Of a stretch of 15,673 nucleotides of DNA, positions 15,651-15,673 are shown in pieces. Position numbers and translations under genes: made by a program. How positions within the stretch are numbered: the first letter of the stretch is position 1; every line of letters starts with the position of its first letter. The notes beneath the pieces are model-generated. The model did not search any database, was not told the DNA's origin, and worked only from the letters and a program-made list of their open reading frames with translations. Source of the DNA: Lentisphaerota bacterium (GTDB lineage Bacteria > Verrucomicrobiota > Kiritimatiellia > RFP12 > UBA1067); assembly GCA_015061765.1 (NCBI GenBank), contig SUVZ01000041.1:1-15673 (forward strand). Reading direction: 5' to 3'.

Positions 15651-15673
15651 ACCTGTATATGCAATAATTGCCA

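Larger units (their letters stand above)
15329..15673. other. Non-coding end of the window
   Basis: No convincing gene is seen in these 345 bp. A short inverted repeat (ggctg tatttt cagcc, about 15421-15440) lacks a downstream T tract on the + strand, so no clear terminator for the ATPase gene was found. A 111-codon reverse-strand frame here has no recognisable domain. A 10-bp palindrome (atgatatcat, 15542-15551), a 9-bp inverted pair (15562-15570 with 15630-15638), a tandem repeat and a possible promoter near the right edge are present. Confidence 0.5.

Overview
The window reads as bacterial DNA from the PVC group, most likely Kiritimatiellae or Lentisphaerae. The case rests on family content: a DUF4838-type secreted protein, a GntR regulator fused to a LacI-type sensor, a very large secreted beta-helix protein with autotransporter-associated repeats but no barrel, a GH106 rhamnosidase, and a dispersed 'accacgaaacacacgaaag' type intergenic repeat. 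No marker in the window fixes the taxon, so this is an inference. Every supported gene is on the + strand.

Layout: a 5S rRNA gene (1-114) ends in a T tract and is followed by a hairpin-rich spacer. A 51-bp terminator-containing element (234-284) precedes the regulator gene (316-1440). After a well-formed extended -10 promoter (1528-1556) comes a tight run of four genes: a DUF4838 putative glycoside hydrolase (1610-3952), a clan-A TIM-barrel glycosidase (3949-6555), a 1191-residue beta-helix protein with two L-type-lectin-like domains (6552-10127), and a GH106 alpha-L-rhamnosidase (10144-13155). The first two junctions are ATGA overlaps and the third gap is 16 bp. A second copy of the 51-bp element (13247-13297, 48/51 identical) closes the cluster. 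A 357-bp non-coding stretch follows, holding a 20-bp perfect palindrome and a 15-bp-stem hairpin inside a 116-bp inverted-repeat unit. Then comes a second extended -10 promoter and a type II secretion / type IV pilus ATPase (13655-15328). The last 345 bp hold no convincing gene.

How the genes fit together: the four-gene run looks like a compact catabolic locus for a rhamnose-containing polysaccharide. The regulator would sense a released sugar. The beta-helix/lectin protein would bind or display the glycan outside the cytoplasm. The GH106 enzyme would remove terminal rhamnose, while the clan-A enzyme and the DUF4838 protein would attack other linkages. All four products begin with plausible signal peptides. 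No transporter, SusC/SusD pair, sulfatase or sugar kinase is present here. The secretion/pilus ATPase has a different codon style and its own promoter, and is probably a separate housekeeping unit.

Most notable points: the near-identical elements that bracket exactly the regulator plus glycan cluster; the unusual lectin/beta-helix protein encoded inside a hydrolase operon; a 29-bp promoter architecture shared by the operon and the ATPase gene; and an ATPase start codon so close to its -10 box that the mRNA may be almost leaderless.
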